DNA from: Pyrenopolyporus hunteri
Taxonomy: Eukaryota > Ascomycota > Sordariomycetes > Xylariales > Hypoxylaceae
NCBI GenBank assembly: GCA_902806595.1
Contig: CADCXC010000005.1
Span: 2,170,001-2,234,000 of the forward strand
DNA: 64,000 nt
Direction of reading: 5' to 3'
In this document: piece by piece, positions 49,052 through 61,477 of the stretch
Numbering within the stretch: the first letter of the stretch is position 1
How the letters are laid out: the number at the start of each line of letters is the position of its first letter
Program-made: the position numbers and the translations under genes
The notes under the pieces: model-generated
Seen by the model: the letters and a program-made list of their open reading frames with translations, nothing else
Database searches by the model: none
What the model was told of the DNA's origin: nothing

Positions 49052-52000
49052 TCAGTGGAAGTTTGGAGGTGGATACGGCTGCGGCACCCTTGGGTTGAGA
49101 CTATTCCCTTGTGGCATCGGCTGCTGATGCAGTCCATAGGACGCAAACGTCTCGACCGGATGCATCGGGGGCGCGATGCCCATACTCTCAGTAGGTGACA
49201 TCCAGCCCCGCCATAGGGTCTCGAGATGGAATTCGGGATCGCCGTTGAGGCCTTCCGCTCCAGGCGCCATGCTCGTAGGCGCAATCCCGCCGTTTAGTGA
49301 TACGCTCCCCTCCGGACTAGGCTGTTGGAGCATCGGTGTCATCGGGGGATGCATTGCGTGCTCCGGAGCTGTACTTGGGAAATTTACCATTTGTCTTTCC
49401 TTTACCGACGGCAAGGCACCCAAATAGAGATCGTGCCGTTCAGTCTTGACGTGGTGAAGGAAGGACGACAGAGGATCACCCTGGAAATTATGCGACTGAG
49501 TCGATATCGTAGGGACCTTGCGGCCGGGAAATTTTACCACTTCCTTAACTGCTTGAGGCCCACGTTTGTTTGCGTCGCGAAAGCTCTCGACGATGTCGTA
49601 GACCCGATTAGCCTGAGCATCGTTCTGTTTGCAGTATTCAAAGATGCGTAAGACACTCTGGATCGAATTATCTGCGTCGGGGTTATGGAATAACGAGGCA
49701 AACTCGTTACTTAAAACGATGAGTGCAGCCGCAAATACGAAATATCTGTTCGAGGATAAAGGACATTCCCATTAGCGCCCAACTCGTACGACTTATCTCG
49801 GGGGGGACTGACATTATAAACGGATTGCACTGCGGTAAGTACTTGGCATCCAACGCTGCTTGTGCTAGAATTATTGTGCGCTGCGAGGCCTCAACAGAGG
49901 CCTGAGCAAACTTCTCTAACCTCGAACTGAGACGGTGTGCTTTTTGAGAACCCCTAGAGAAGTCATCACACCCAATTTTCAAGAGGTATAGGAAGAACGG
50001 CCTCGTAAGCAATATTACCGAATGGCAGTGTAGGAGGTTTATATGAAGGGTGGCGACGGCTCCGGCTCGCTCCGAGCTAATTGGCCCCTCTACGATCCGA
50101 CGGCAGTGTAGGTTCCGATGCAGCCCTCGTTCCCAAGTGTCGAGGTGATCCGCTATTTCTTGCGCCACGATGGTGGACACCTTCATCTTCTTCGAGTAGA
50201 CCTTTTTAAGTGTTAAACCGATCAAATGGCAGTTTTTCACCGCGGCGTCCAGCGCCGCCGAGTTCGTAACTTCCATGACGTCGCCTACATGGTCATCAGT
50301 CCCCGCCCCTGCCGGGTGTTCGAACACATGCCCGGAGCAGTCTTCTTCGGAGATAGCCATAGGGCGGCCAAGGATTGCCGACACAATGCGGTCAAGAACG
50401 AATAAACTCCTCCACACGTTCCTCCGAAGGCGACGCTCTGGTGGCGGAAAAATCTCTATATTCTCCTCCTCCCTATGTAGTCCTAGAGCCTGTGCGGTCC
50501 GTACAGCCATCCCTACACAGATACATATTTAGTCCCAGATCAAGAACCGGGGTAGGGAGGATGCTTCTAGGAACGGATGAAGGCGGATACGTAGAAAAGG
50601 GGGGAGCAAGAACATCGCTTACCAATATAAACGTATGACGTATGTCGTCTACACACCGCTAACGTGTAAAGAGACATGAGGAGTAGGGCCTGGACCGACC
50701 AAAAGTTTTCATCCTCGAATCCTGATGCAGGGTTGTGGAGCTTTGTAGCGTTACGAAAGAACAATTCGGCACGGTTAGAGGGCTCCGAATACAGGCTTTT
50801 TATCACGGTCTCCTCATCAGTCCCTTCTCGCGGGCAAGCAATGATAAGGCCAACAGCGAAAACCAGGTTCAACAAGCACAGTTGCGCCTGGCTGACCCCC
50901 AGAGGATTATTATAGCACTCCTCCATTGACTGGAGGAAGCTTTCCTTATGGAATATATCAACAAGTCCCGATGTCTGCAGCTTATTTAGCCAACCAAAAC
51001 GGAACGATTACCGTGACGGGAATACGCACATTTATGAAGAAGGACTCTATTAGTATACCGGCCGCCTTCCTATCTGGAAGTACCCCTGTTGGTCTGGCGT
51101 CCTGTGGGAGCTCGATAACATTCTCGAGTATATTATGTCTCTGGCGGTCGATGGTAAAATTAGATGGCCCGGATACAGTTTCGACAATCATACGGATCAG
51201 CTGCAGGTAAGAAAGGCTCGCCGACTCGCCGACATACTCTATACCGTACGTTAGTATGTATATGCATAAAGCCAAGAGGATGAAAGGGGGTCTAAAACGA
51301 GAGCCTAGTCTAAGTATAGAGCTCGGCTAAGGAGCATCCTAACCACGATCCTTTAGTCTTGGGAGAATACCACGCTGCATGCGGGATATAGCTCATAGGA
51401 CCTACGCCGTATGGCGAAGATACAGATAGGAGGATTCATTTTCAGGGGCGACTGCGCGACCTCACTTACGTAACCTTCCCGTTCCATCCATGAGCATTCT
51501 AGTTAAAGACATGAGGTCGTCTTCGTCTGTTGCTCCACTGGCATTGCTAATTCGAGAGCGGGAATCAAAATCGCGATCGTTACCGGTGAGCAGGTGACGA
51601 GTCGCCCCCACGAACTTGTTCTGGTTCGACTCGGGCGACTCCGTTTCTGCGAGGCTCATCGCCGATCTGTCAGTAGACTGATTCCACGACGCTAAAAACG
51701 GAGTGTGCGTCGCGATTGTCTGACCAGATTTTAGACTAGACTTCAATGACCTCGGCGAGTTATCGATGAGTCGACGCTTGGTCGGCGATCCGAGGGGTTC
51801 CTGAGATCCGGTTTCCATGCTCGTTGGCGTGTACAGACATTCCAGACTCCGTTTCATACACGTGCTGCAAGGCTTCAACCCGTTACACTACGACAGAGAC
51901 CACATTAGCAAGGGTAACGACCACAAAAAGATTAATTCCTATTGTAATCGTACGATGATTTTGAGGTATCCCGTTCACAAACCGGTACACAACCACGCCA

Positions 52001-52351
52001 GCCATTGTGAGACCTATGAGGCCATCCGAAGGAAGCGAGATAGCGCACGTCGTCGCCCATGCTGTGCACTTTTCAAATAGAAAAAAAAGATTAGGGGTTG
52101 ACGTTGTTCTATGGGGAGCGTGTCCACCTTCCGTCTTGCTTGCCTACTTATTGTCGGAAGCTCGATGACTTCGCACGCAGGTGCAGCATAACGAGATACA
52201 GACGAAGGGAGGGATGAAGTAGCAAGAATAATGAGGAAGACGGGATAAAAAGAAGAAGCCCATTACTGACCTTTTGCTTCCTACGCTTACATGAGTCACA
52301 TGCCTGGGCAGTACGTTGCCTTTTGTCAGGGTCGACCTTAGGTCGTGTCAT
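49052..52351 (-). CDS. Zn2Cys6 transcription factor with fungal trans domain
   Basis: Complement of join 49052..49745, 49813..50512, 50623..50974, 51030..51238, 51470..51887 and 52271..52351; 817 residues. The zinc cluster C-x2-C-x6-C-x5-C-x2-C-x6-C uses Cys 18, 21, 28, 34, 37 and 44 and is split by intron 1 between KQK and CNG, a common position. The fungal-specific trans domain spans about 165-560, including GLVDIFHKESFLQ and MAVRTAQALGLHREEE then RRNVWRSLFVLDR. Introns are 383, 231, 55, 110 and 67 nt; phases agree at all five junctions, and intron 2 has a perfect TACTAAC branch. The ATG at 52351 follows an in-frame GTG that is not needed. The C-terminal 160 residues are Pro/Gly/Met-rich and possibly activating. 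The target is unknown. Its 5' side faces the CoA-transferase gene. Confidence 0.93.
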
Positions 52352-55299
52352 GATGGTTTGAGCCACAAAGGATTTTAGGTCACATCCGCCATCCGACGCT
52401 TCGCCACAGGGCGACAGGATACAAGTCGGACAGTGGAGAGAATAAAAACAAATGGTGAGTTCGGGGGCGGCGCCGGTCTTACGGGCACCAGAGCGTCGGT
52501 TTCGGATACGGACAAATTCCTAAGTCCAGTCCTATCGGAAAGCAGACGGGGTTCGACGTCCCAGAGTCGTGGAATGGAGCGATCAATTGATCGCTCGCCT
52601 ATCCAACAGAGTAATGTAGGCAGGCCTGCATAGGGTGTGGGAAAGCTAGGCCCGTCCGCTAAGGTTGCTGTAGGAGTGCGGAAGACGGATTAGGTGGAGA
52701 AGAACATAGCTAGGTATATAGCCCGTATCTTGAAGGTCAACTAGAGAGCTATACTAAGGTGGTGGGTGGTCTATCACAACAGCCGCTGAGCAGGAGAGAC
52801 GCGAGGATGGTAGAGGACCATGGAGACCAACGGAACGCGTCGGAAGCGGGAGATTGACATGAAAAAGAGCTATCATGGAAAGGATTTAATGGAGAGAACG
52901 CAAGGGCCGACTCGCTGGGTTTTTTTTGTCGAGGGGAGCCAACGTAAAGCCCTGCACTCCAACTGGCCGGCTTGGCTTCTCCTCCTGAGCCGGACAACAG
53001 GGCGGCGTCGGCCGCCTTTGACTTTTTCTACCCATGAGAGTGATGAGAAAAATTGAGGGAGGGCTGGTAGAGAGTAGGACCGTGATTGGGCAGCTGGGGT
53101 TGTAGATCAATCAAGTGAGACTCCGTTAGCAGCTGGGTGGCGTTCTAACACCGCCTTAGACGCGGGAGACAGCGGCTTATTTACTTGATTCGACTTGGGC
53201 GTGGACTTTCTCGTCATAGTTGCAACTTGGAAGGATGTCGGGAGTGCGGACTTTTTCTCGATAGAAACATGAGATTCTGAATGGAACCCTATTGAAGATC
53301 CCAAGAGTGTCGACAACCGGGTTATTCCTCATCAAGATGCTTGAATCTGAAAGGAGGATATTAAAAGTGACAGGTCAACTCCGTAGAGGCATTGTAAGTC
53401 AGAATATGCACGTAGAATGTCTCGGTAATGGCTTCAATTATTGAATTGGATTCCCACATCGAGGCTAAGTCGAGCGGGAAGTAGGCTTTTCGAGATGGTC
53501 AAGATCTGATAAGGAGCACCAGGAGGACAAGAGGGCAAGGAGGGTAGAGCTACGATATCTGGATTTGAGCGGAAGAGAAGTTGGAAGAGGGTTGCCTTTC
53601 CACGTGGGAGCGAGGTACACGATACTCCGTACTCCGTGGATAGCGCCTACCACCTAGAGCTAGGCACCTACCCCCCTAGGTACTATGCAATAAGATAGGT
53701 ACCTACATGTACCTACAGTTGCGTACCGTACCTGCTACCGCTACCCTATAAGAGGCAAGTACTTATTACATAGTACATCGACGTGGGCGAGCTACCGCGT
53801 AGATGCCGCTGCCCAGAAGTTAAAGTTGTCGGGTAATGCACCTAAATGGCTGGAACGTCCAAGGGTCGAAGGGGATGGGCAAGGTCACTGTACTAGGAAG
53901 CTACCTCTAAGCAGGGAAGCTTATCTGCATATCTCTGTAGAATCGTATCAGTTGTCAAGTATATCCGGGTACCGATTTACCTCCCTACATTGCCCGTATA
54001 GGGCATATACATAACGTGGTACTGGCCAGGGTCCGCCATCCCAGGGTACCTGAGTTTCTCCATTTTGCGGCTCAACTTGTCTTCGACTACCAAAAAGAAA
54101 TATAAAAATAAAAATAAAAATAAAAATGGGTACGTAGATATCTGTATGCGCCTAAGATCTCACATAATTCGATTTCTTCATCATTCATGCACCCGTCTAA
54201 GACAAAATGGCCAGCGTCAATTCTTTGAGACGTAGCGTGTCACTCGAGGCCGTTGGATATCTGGCTTCCAGGAGGTTTAGATGACTCGCATATCTCGGAT
54301 AATGCACCCGGGGCCAAGCGTCGAACGTTCCATGGCTTGATTTGTCCCCCTAGTTTTGGCGTGTTTAACATTCTACCGTCACTGCATATGGTTTTAAAAC
54401 GTCTCTCTGGAGTGGACCAACTCGGTACTCATCGCTATGCATGTAACCTCTTCGACTAAGACTTCTCCAACCTCACATGGCTCATTGCTCATGGCTCATA
54501 GCTCATGATGCCGTCACGATTAACGCGCGAACCGACCCTCACATAGACGGTTCTCTTCAATCTACCGACGTCTGCCTTACATGTCGGCAGTATTGCGTGT
54601 TTCGGTATTTCGAAGATACGTTGGGGTAGCTCCATATTGGGTGCTCAATTCGTTTCCGTCGGGACGGCTTAGAGGCGTCCCATGCTGAAGACCTCCTGCC
54701 TTCCTCTAGACTTCGATGCTGATCGTCCACTAGATTCACTCGGCCCTTGGCGTTCATTCGAAGCCATGCCTATGTACCCATTCCAATGGGTTGGATTTCA
54801 CGGTGTCATGCCATTAACTCCCGCATTGTCGGGTATACTGCCCGAGTTGACGTGTCGATAGACCTAGCTATTCCCGGTCCGTGACTAGACCATCGATCAC
54901 AGGTCTGGTTCCAATGAGATTGGCTATAGTGCTGTTTATAGCACCAGTGATACACATTCCCAAGCCCTTTCAGCATGTCAGTCTCGAGGTGTGTGCATTG
55001 CTGCCGGATGAGTCGATGGAACGGTTTCGATCGGTTAGGTTTCGTCCACCTACCACCCTAGATTGAAATGTACCCCTTATATATCCGAGTCACGATACTA
55101 CCGGCAAGTATTCTTTGGTGAGTCTCCCCATATTTGATGGGCCCCAATATGTTGCAATATAAGTAACCGTTATCTGTGATTCATGCCTGTTGAAATTTCC
55201 TACATAAATAACTATGTGGCGTACTCTCTTTGGCGCCTTTTCCTCTATCTCTGGGACAAGCATACCCTTTATCTCAGACTCTTCCCAGTTACCATCATC
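52352..55299. other. Gene-free interval between the Zn2Cys6 and CoA-transferase genes
   Basis: This is about 2.9 kb upstream of two divergent genes. No frame is convincing. It holds a CCTA/TAGG cluster near 53680-53720 and an (AAAAT)n microsatellite near 54101-54126. An ATG in frame with the CoA-transferase lies at 55183, but the 39 residues it would add look unlike the family. Confidence 0.55.
54101..54126. repeat. (AAAAT)n microsatellite
   Basis: About five AAAAT units head to tail. Confidence 0.9.
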
Positions 55300-57112
55300 A
55301 TGACTGTTAGACAGCAGAAGACGGCGCTACCTGCTGCTCGGGGGAAATCTGGGCTCCATTCGGTAAGCGAAGGCTCGAAAGACGCCCTCAATCAACTTTG
55401 GGGATCCATCAAGACGGAGATTCCCAGGGAGTTTCTGCAACACGCCGAGCATGTCGAGTTCTTGAGATACTCCTATACAGGGGATGCAGTATGCTTGCCG
55501 TGCCCCCTACGTGAACAGGAAGCTGTAGCGGCGCTTAAAGCACTCGAGGGATGCGCCGCCGCGGCAATTGCAGATCTCCGGGGAACAAAACGCGAAAGGG
55601 CAATTAGTGTTACCCTTGAACGCGTGACGTCGTTTTTAATGTCTACGTATCTTACCAATATCGACGGCTTAGATAAGTGCAACCCCAGATCCAAGGAACG
55701 TATCCCAGGTTCGTCTCATATACCCCCCCCCCCAGGTAAACTCGGAAGACATTCAAGCTAACTAATGGCAATGCTAAGACACCGACCTAAACAAGGCTCA
55801 GTCGAACCTATACCGCCGCCTATCGGCAGGCCTGTACGAGACAAGGAACCAAGGCGAATACTATCACATCCACGGCTCGCTTGAGGCTACCAAGACCCTG
55901 CAGATGATAGGTCTTCCTGCATTCTTTCCAGGTCTGACGAGTTACCGAGATTGTATTAATACTATTGAAGGGGCAGTCAGGCAGTTTTCTGGGGCTGAAC
56001 TGGAAAGGCTGAATCAAGAATACCGTCAGGCGGGCGTCTCCGTCCTCACCAATGAAAAGTATCGGGAGACGGCTCATGGCCAAGCAATGGCGTCTCTCCC
56101 ATTATTTACCGTAAAGCCTCTGGGGATTGATACGCCACCCGTTCCATTTATGGAACAAGCAACAAATGGGTTGAACCAATGCCTGCAGGGACTCCGTGTT
56201 ATAGAGCTGTGTCGGGTAATTGCAGGACCAACCATCGGCCGATCCCTGGCTGCGCACGGCGCATCTGTCTTGAAGGTTACATCATCGCAGTTACCAGATG
56301 TCCCTTTCTTCCAATTGGATGTCAATACCGGAAAACACACGACATCCCTACACCTGAAGAACGCGGATGATGTCAAGGTTTTCGAGTCCCTCCTTGCTAC
56401 GGCCGACGTGATAATCGATGGCTATCGACCGGGCGTCATCGCAAGCCTCGGTTATCGCCCCGAAGATCTTGCAGAGGAAGCGGCTCGACGCGGCAGGGGC
56501 ATCGTCTACGTGGCAGAGGACTGTTTTGGCGGCACGGAAGTGGGTGCTGAATGGGCTGGTCGTCCGGGCTGGCAACAAATCGCCGACTGCGTCACCGGCG
56601 TGGCATGGGAGCAAGGCCGCTTCATGGGCCTCAGCGAGCCGGTCATCCCGCCTTTTCCCATGTCCGACTACGGGACTGGGTGTGCCGGTACTATCGCAGC
56701 ACTCTCGGGCATATACCGCAGGGCTACCCAGGGCGGCAGTTGGATCTGCCGAACTAGCCTATCACAGTATGACATATTTCTCCTATCCCTTGGCACGTAC
56801 CCGGCCGAGGTTCAAGATCAGCTGCGCCGCGAACATGGCCCTCGTTTCTTCGAACTGCGTCACAACGATTCCGTCGACGAGATAAGCAAACGAGCCCTGG
56901 CCAGCGTCAGGTCCCTACATCCGACGCTATTCGCGAAGGATACCATGCAAAGCGCGTACAGCAAGGCATTCGGCGGTATTGTGACTTGGCCCAAGGAGCC
57001 GCTAGAAGTGGATGGGATCAAAATTGGCCACGTGAGGCCGACACGGCCTAACGGTTATGATAAGCCGACCTGGGAAGACTGGGAGAGGGACGAGATGCCA
57101 TTGGATGTATGA
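55300..57112 (+). CDS. CoA-transferase family III (CaiB/BaiF) protein
   Basis: Join 55300..55708 and 55779..57112; 580 residues. The N-terminal 250 residues resemble the partial CoA-transferase half seen in long fungal members (LYRRLSAGLYETRNQGEYYHIHGSLEATKTL). The C-terminal part has the full marks: LRVIELCRVIAGPTIGR, DVIIDGYRPGVIASLGY, and PMSDYGTG containing a candidate catalytic Asp (about D433). Family III enzymes move CoA between carboxylic acids through an enzyme-bound anhydride; some relatives are racemases. The substrate is unknown. The intron ends at an unusual AAG acceptor with CTAAC just upstream. Two donors give the same phase: GTTCGT (70-nt intron, preferred because the family shows no insert) and GTAAAC after a C10 run (43 nt), adding nine residues. 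No targeting signal is obvious. Confidence 0.9.
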
Positions 57113-60100
57113 TATATTGTTTCTGAGGCCGAAGCTGGCTTACTGATGGTTTACGAAGGATCTATGTGGTCACACGGCAGTAGCGGCGGTTTTCGTCCCT
57201 TTTTTATCATAGCGGGCGTCGTGGCATTTTTCTGTGCGTTATATTCAGTCAGCAGCTGATGAATGCCGTTTGTGACCTGGGAACCAAGAAAGGCTTAGTC
57301 TTCCGTGAGCGTGGCATCACGTACGGATATTGACTACCTATACACGGAGTTATTGTTTACTGTATTGTATCTCAACGATAAATCAACGATGCTAAATGTA
57401 TACCCCTGGCCTAGTCCTCACGGGGTACGAGGCACTCAAATCACAACACGCTATAGGTTCGTGAGATTCGATAAAACAGGAAACCCGATATCTAAAGTAA
57501 GACGGCCCTAAACTCAAGAACTGAGGAAATGTACCCCAGACGCCTCAACCTTAATAATAGGCCGGCAAGTATACGAAGGGTAACCGTAGCACATTATAAT
57601 AGCAGTAGCACCGCAGAGCTCAGTGTCCAAACAAGGAATGACGAACCCGATGGCATCTGAGAGCATATTAGATGGCGGTGGAACGGTCTGTCCCAGATCG
57701 GGACCGAATGAAAGAGGTCACTCTTAACTCGTTTTCTACCCTATCACCGGCGGCGTTTTGAAGGTGGAGCTATAGCATGACAACTAATACGAACCTAGCT
57801 ATGTGATAGGGGCAACTCGTAATTGTGACGAGCAAGCTCAGTCGTTGGGTTTTACCACCAGATCTAGAATCTAGGAATCTGTCACGAACGAGATAATGGA
57901 ATCAAAGAGATCGCCCCCCTGGGACAAGATTCATCTCGCCTCACCTCGCCGCAAGTGATACCTTAGATATGGCGGGTAGCTAAACACGCCCCTATTCGAC
58001 AGGATACGACCGCATAATCCCATACAGGAGAGACAATTATTTGGAAGGTCTAGCGAGCGCATAAAAAAGCACATGGAATCATAGACAGCAGCAATATGCA
58101 CATCCTGGTTAGGAATATTTACATGAGATATTACCGCAGATATGTCTATGAAGTGGGCAGACAACTAGATATTGATAGCATAGGTATCTAGTAGTTAACT
58201 TACATATTAGCCGCCCACCTAATGCGTACACCACGCCTTAAAAGATAAGCCCCATAACCAACATAACACAAGGCCGCTTATTATATACGACACGGTAATG
58301 GGGAAAATCAGGCGATCTAATCTACCCGTACCAAGATCACCAACATACCTAGGTACCCACCAAAGTACCTACCTAGAACTCACACACTACCTAGAATAGC
58401 TTACACATGGATCTAATACGATCCATAAATTTATTAACCCGGCATTCCCCAAGGGCGTCTAATAATTAACTGCCAAGCCAGCTGTCGTCGGGTAGCTGCA
58501 GCGCCCATGTAAGCAACCTCCTGCCCGTAAGCCTGACGGAGCCTTATAATTGCGGTGAGGGACGCAGAGGCTGTCTACCTCCCTACGGGGTAGGTAGTAA
58601 GAGAGGGGAGAGGCACTAGAGACAGGGCCGGGCGAATAGGGAATGGGGGAACTCCGTAGTGGCCGAGATACCTGCCTACTTACCTACCTATCTACTTAAC
58701 GTACTTACCTGTTTACTTCACGTACATGACATATCTCAGATAAGGGGGTACTTAATATATAGGTAGGTAGGTGGGTAAGTAAGCAGAGAAGCAAGCCTGA
58801 CGTCGCATGCCTCCGATATGCTGAGCTGTAGGCAAGGTAGGTGAGTGGATACCATGGTATGTGAAACCATCACGGCCAGGCCGGCCAAAATGTCGGGTCT
58901 CCCAGTGCAATGGCTCCCATATCATATGCACGTACATACGTATCTATCCAAGGTAAATAGGGACGTGGTATAAGGCTGCTGCTCTTATCTATTTGATATG
59001 TTTATCAAGGTAGGTAGATAGGCATCTTCCGTTCACTTACCTACGTCTTATGTCTCCGAACTTAGATCCCCAGGGAATATACGACAGGCTCACGAACTAC
59101 ACGAAGCAGGTCGTCTACGTGCTCACTCACAACTCGATAGTTTACCTAACAGGTAAATGAATAGGTACCTACCTATATTGCAACCTTCCGCTGCTTGACC
59201 CTCCAACACCCAAGTATGTACCTACCTATCTACGAACTCCCAATACCCGCTCCCGGACATTTCCACCCTACGTACATTAACAGCACAATCCCAATTCCAA
59301 TTCCCTACCTACATACATAACATATAAGTGTAGGCAATATACGTACCTCCAACATGCGCCCACCCGCCCTCTGCCGCGAGCCGAAACCGAATCCACAAAA
59401 TGGCGTGACCGGGCGGCGGAGTGGCATGTGGCCCTCAAGCCTTTGACGCGCAGGCTTTCTGAGTCACATAGTACCTACGTACATCCATCCGTTCACCCAT
59501 ACCTACAGGTACCTACCTACCTACCTACCTACACACACATATACATACATACCCACCCACGTACATACATGTAAGAAACGCAAGGCATGTATACGGACGC
59601 CATCGCCAAATATTTCGTATCCGCCCGCCTCCTTAGTAGCCGTGTCTGCCGGTCTCGTCTTGGGGCCAGGGGGGAAACGGTGTAGTGCGGGATAGCAGCC
59701 CGTGGAAGAGCAGGGCTCTGTAGTGGGGGGTTGGGCGTTTCTCGGTGACGATGGCTTGCTGGGTAGGCAGGTAGGTAAGGCAGGCAGTTGCGCCACCACC
59801 ACCACCACTACTGCCACTATCACCCCCTATCTATCTATTTATTTGGGCCGGGGTATTATTTCATTACGTGCCTGGTGCGTACTGTGTTATAGTATATGTA
59901 GGCAGGTAGGTAGGTAAGTAGTTAAATGAGAACGCGCAATGAGGCGTCGGGCAATTAAATGCCTGTAGTTGTGTATTATATAATACCGCGGTCTCTTGCA
60001 TTAGGTCTCACTCCTAGTATATAGTATATTGTCGCCTGCTTTTATTTCATGCGTGTGTAGGTTAATGCTGGAAGCAAGCGAGGATGGGAAAGGAACATCT

Positions 60101-60414
60101 GATTCTAATCGTGGTCGTTGGAACGTGAGGGGAAAGGAGAAGATGTTGTGTCATATATATATCGGAATCACTTGGCGGACTTATGGCAGCGGGAATATGC
60201 AGAGGAGGAGGATATTGCCTTATATTCGGATCTAGGGATGCTGCAAGGTAATTGAAGCATATCATAGAGCCTTGAATATTTTATTAAATTGTTGTTGTCT
60301 AAACAATTCTTAATTGATGAATGACTGTGAGTAAAAATAATGGGAACTTGGAGGGAACATCTATAGTATGAATGGGATCAAAAAGAAATTTAAACACGAT
60401 TAAGAGCAAAATGT
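57113..60414. other. Gene-free interval after the CoA-transferase gene
   Basis: No supported gene in 3.3 kb. CCTA/TAGG clusters are dense from 58.3 to 59.9 kb (for example 58680-58780 and 59500-59572). Frames up to 100 codons cross these repeats and are not credible. Confidence 0.6.
59500..59572. repeat. CCTA run passing into CATA/CACA repeats
   Basis: Five to six CTAC units pass into CACA and CATA units. It is one of the longest members of the dispersed class in the right half. Confidence 0.85.
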
Positions 60415-60504
60415 TAGTCACGCCGTGGATCGAACACGGAACCTTCTCGGAACTTTGAACACATCAATGTGAACGAGAAATCATAACCATTAGACCACGC
60501 GACT
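60415..60504 (-). tRNA. tRNA-Val(CAC) with 17-nt intron
   Basis: The minus strand folds as a full cloverleaf: acceptor AGTCGCG/CGTGACT (one G-T pair), D arm GTC..GAT, anticodon stem TCTCG/CGAGA, and T arm CCGTG-TTCGATC-CACGG, with discriminator A. The loop reads TTCACA, then a 17-nt intron, then C, giving anticodon CAC after U33. The intron sits at the normal 37/38 position and its TGTG can pair with CACA over the anticodon, as expected for a spliced nuclear tRNA. The mature length is 73 nt before CCA. The A1-U72 pair is less usual than G1-C72. Confidence 0.82.
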
Positions 60505-61477
60505 TTGTTAAAATTTTCGCTGTGATTAGCATACTTGTGCTAGCATGTCTTACCACCCTGCGTAGCGCGATCTGCTTGGCATATTACAAAAGCGGGGTCC
60601 TGTTCCCGTCAAATAGCGGAAGTGGTCTGGCACACATCTGTCTATATCTGATTCTATCCCATGAATTTCCTGGTCTAATACTAATATCGAAATCGAATTG
60701 GAACTGGAATCCCTGTGATAAGATAGCCCCCGTAAGTAGGAACTAAGGGCTTATCTTGCCTAAACCCCTGAGGTGGAACTACGCGAACACTGACGCCAGC
60801 AACAATTGTTTTCACGACGATACCATCGCAGCAGAGAATAGTACAGATATAACATCTCGCCGATAATATACTTACGTAGACTCAAGAGTGAGGAAGAAAT
60901 AACTCAACGATTGACTAGCATTTTACAGATGAAGATTAAGGTCGTAGTGTTGCGTTGGCCTGAGGGGATAGCATAGCTTATGTCTTCCACATCGTGGTTC
61001 TTGATTTATGAGTAAAGCCTGACCATATCGGGTCGTCGTTTACTCGTCATATGTAACACCTCTGCTTCATTGTGATTTTGATTACCTGGAAACTCTTGCC
61101 TTCTGATAGGATGTGAAGTAGGTACCTAAACCCAAGGGGAAGTTCGGTGCTCCCTTCCCATATACATATACGTCCTCGTACATCGTGTCTTCCTTACCAA
61201 GAACTAGTTCTTGCTAGAAAGGCTCATTCTTTCCCACAATGTATGCTGCATGAATAGCGATGTAGGAAATGCGACTTCAGAAGGCGTGGGGTGTCGAACT
61301 ATCTCTCGGGCTTTGCCCAAGATATTAATTAAGACATAATATAGCACCCGATGTCCCGTAGAGTTTTTGCGGCATACCACCCTTATAACGGAATGTTTAC
61401 TACTCCTTAAACGCCTCCCTACCTTCATATAATATTCATACGTTCGACTCTCCTGAGCTAGTACCTGCTAAGTCAGT
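60505..61477. other. Gene-free interval between tRNA-Val and the MFS pseudogene
   Basis: About 1 kb without a supported frame. The stretch just before the ATG at 61478 is ordinary AT-balanced promoter-like DNA. I see no tandem repeat or second RNA gene. Confidence 0.55.

Noticed and set aside
55183..55299. Upstream in-frame ATG for the CoA-transferase
   Set aside because: The 39 extra residues are hydrophobic/aromatic and unlike the family; the ATG at 55300 has a better context and fits the family start.
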